NCBI RefSeq assembly: GCF_046600735.1
Contig: NZ_JBJMAW010000003.1
Location: 1 to 64,000, forward strand
Direction of reading: 5' to 3'
DNA: 64,000 bases
Source: Novilysobacter_A longmucuonensis
Lineage (GTDB): Bacteria > Pseudomonadota > Gammaproteobacteria > Xanthomonadales > Xanthomonadaceae
The translations under genes were made by a program, and so were the position numbers. Below are positions 63,223 through 64,000 of this stretch, in pieces (position 1 is the first letter of the stretch; each line of letters opens with the position of its first letter). The notes beneath the pieces were generated by a model. That model did no database searches. It worked only from the letters and a program-made list of their open reading frames with translations, and was not told the origin of the DNA.

Positions 63223-63812
63223 AGCCGCAGTGGCGGGGCTGGCTCGACCAGGCGCGGCAGGAATGGGCACGCAACCCGCGCCTGCAACTGGGCGTGTGGG
63301 TGATCGCCGCGACCCTGGGGCTCTATCTGCTGCTGGTGCTGCATGACTGGCGCCAGACGCTGCAGCAGCAACACGTCGAACGCAGCGAGTACCTGCAGAA
63401 GATGCGCTCCCTGGTCGGTCAGGACGAGTGGGTGGAACGCGCCGCACAGGCTGCGCAGATTCGGCGTTCGCTGGAGGCGGAGGTACCCGGTGCCGACAGC
63501 CTCGGACTCGCGCAGGCCGGCGTGCAGACGTGGGTGCGCGACATGGCCACCGCTGCCGGGGGCACGATCCAGGTCCAGACCCAGCAGCCAAGGCCGGTGC
63601 CGGGCCGCAACACCCTGTGGCGCGTGCCCGTGGTTATCAGCGGCGCCATGGATGCCCGCAGCGTGGTGCAGATGATCAGCCAGATCGAAAAGCGCGGCTC
63701 GCTGACGGTGGTGGAGCAGGCGCTGATCCTCAACCGCGAGAACCGCACGTTCTCTTTGACCGTGGTGGCCTACTTCGACATCGAGCAGGAGCAAGCCGAT
63801 GCGGTTCGCTGA
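63219..63812 (+). CDS. gspM: Type II secretion protein GspM
   Basis: 197 aa, 4-nt overlap with gspL. Short cytoplasmic start, membrane helix about 24-42 (VWVIAATLGLYLLLVL), then a coiled coil and a ferredoxin-like domain (VPVVISGAMDARSVVQMISQIEK). Partner of GspL in the inner-membrane platform. Confidence 0.88.
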   Translation: MKPQWRGWLDQARQEWARNPRLQLGVWVIAATLGLYLLLVLHDWRQTLQQQHVERSEYLQKMRSLVGQDEWVERAAQAAQIRRSLEAEVPGADSLGLAQAGVQTWVRDMATAAGGTIQVQTQQPRPVPGRNTLWRVPVVISGAMDARSVVQMISQIEKRGSLTVVEQALILNRENRTFSLTVVAYFDIEQEQADAVR

Positions 63813-64000
63813 TTATCTGCAGCAGCGGCCGCTGCCGGTCATCGTAGCTGCCGGCGTGGTGCTGGGATTGGCGGTCGGAGTGGCGTGGCCGCTGCCGGAG
63901 CCGTCCGCGACGGCCGCCGATCAGGCCGGCTGGCACCTGCCCGACCCGGCGGTGATCAGACGCTACGACGAGGCGCAGTTCACAGCGGTGCGTGATGCAA
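63799..64000 (+). CDS. Start of a further type II secretion gene (XpsN/GspN- or GspC-like), cut by window end
   Basis: Begins at ATG 63799, overlapping gspM by 14 nt, with AGGAG upstream. The visible 67 residues have one membrane helix (about 13-32, VIVAAGVVLGLAVGVAWPLP) then a periplasmic segment. In Xanthomonas xps the next genes are xpsN and the secretin xpsD, which suggests an XpsN-like protein; too little is present to decide. Confidence 0.65.
   Translation, partial: MRFADYLQQRPLPVIVAAGVVLGLAVGVAWPLPEPSATAADQAGWHLPDPAVIRRYDEAQFTAVRDA

Overview
The window is very GC-rich and almost fully coding. Its gene content points to a free-living gammaproteobacterium of the Xanthomonadaceae (Lysobacter/Luteimonas-like). 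The evidence is an E-first type II secretion operon like Xanthomonas xps, a short PutA without a DNA-binding domain, rpsU next to tsaD and yqeY, a FadL porin, several secreted peptidases, and many palindromic intergenic repeats ending in GTAGGAGCG/CGCTCCTAC. I see no rRNA, tRNA, CRISPR array, prophage or insertion sequence.

Layout: (1) 1-6.3 kb: secreted S8 protease divergent from a CysB-like regulator, an M28 lipoprotein peptidase, a large inverted repeat and a repetitive secreted protein. (2) 6.4-13.6 kb: gpmI-envC-ctp, a DUF1820 protein, a rhomboid protease and a FadL porin. (3) 13.8-26.1 kb: putA divergent from an aa3 cytochrome c oxidase cluster (coxB, ctaD, a 44-aa membrane peptide, ctaG, coxC, surf1, a Sco-like protein, ctaA, ctaB), which supplies subunits, copper loading and heme A. 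(4) 26.4-36.8 kb: orphan multi-PAS histidine kinase, a 0.65-kb composite repeat array, a glucosidase/glycosyltransferase pair, a thioredoxin, an S9 peptidase and a pteridine reductase. (5) 37-44.2 kb: methyltransferase-VanZ pair, folK-mscS-folB, tsaD, rpsU, yqeY. (6) 44.3-49.3 kb: pilU, a lipoprotein/OmpA pair, a YdcH-like protein behind a terminator-bearing leader, and cystathionine beta-synthase. (7) 49.3-55.4 kb, the most accessory-looking part: a repeat array running into an overlapping glycosyltransferase-sulfotransferase-sulfotransferase operon, a lipoprotein, a BrnT/BrnA toxin-antitoxin pair and a large acidic secreted protein. (8) 56.2-64 kb: type II secretion operon gspE-F-G-H-I-J-K-L-M plus the start of a further gene cut by the window edge.

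The most noteworthy signals are: the sulfotransferase operon and surface-protein candidate beside the type II secretion genes; palindromic repeats whose terminal TAG is the stop codon of at least three genes; a repeat array whose spacers copy the 3' tail of a sulfotransferase gene; a dimeric repeat array at 29.3-30.0 kb; and a 44-aa gene hidden between ctaD and ctaG.
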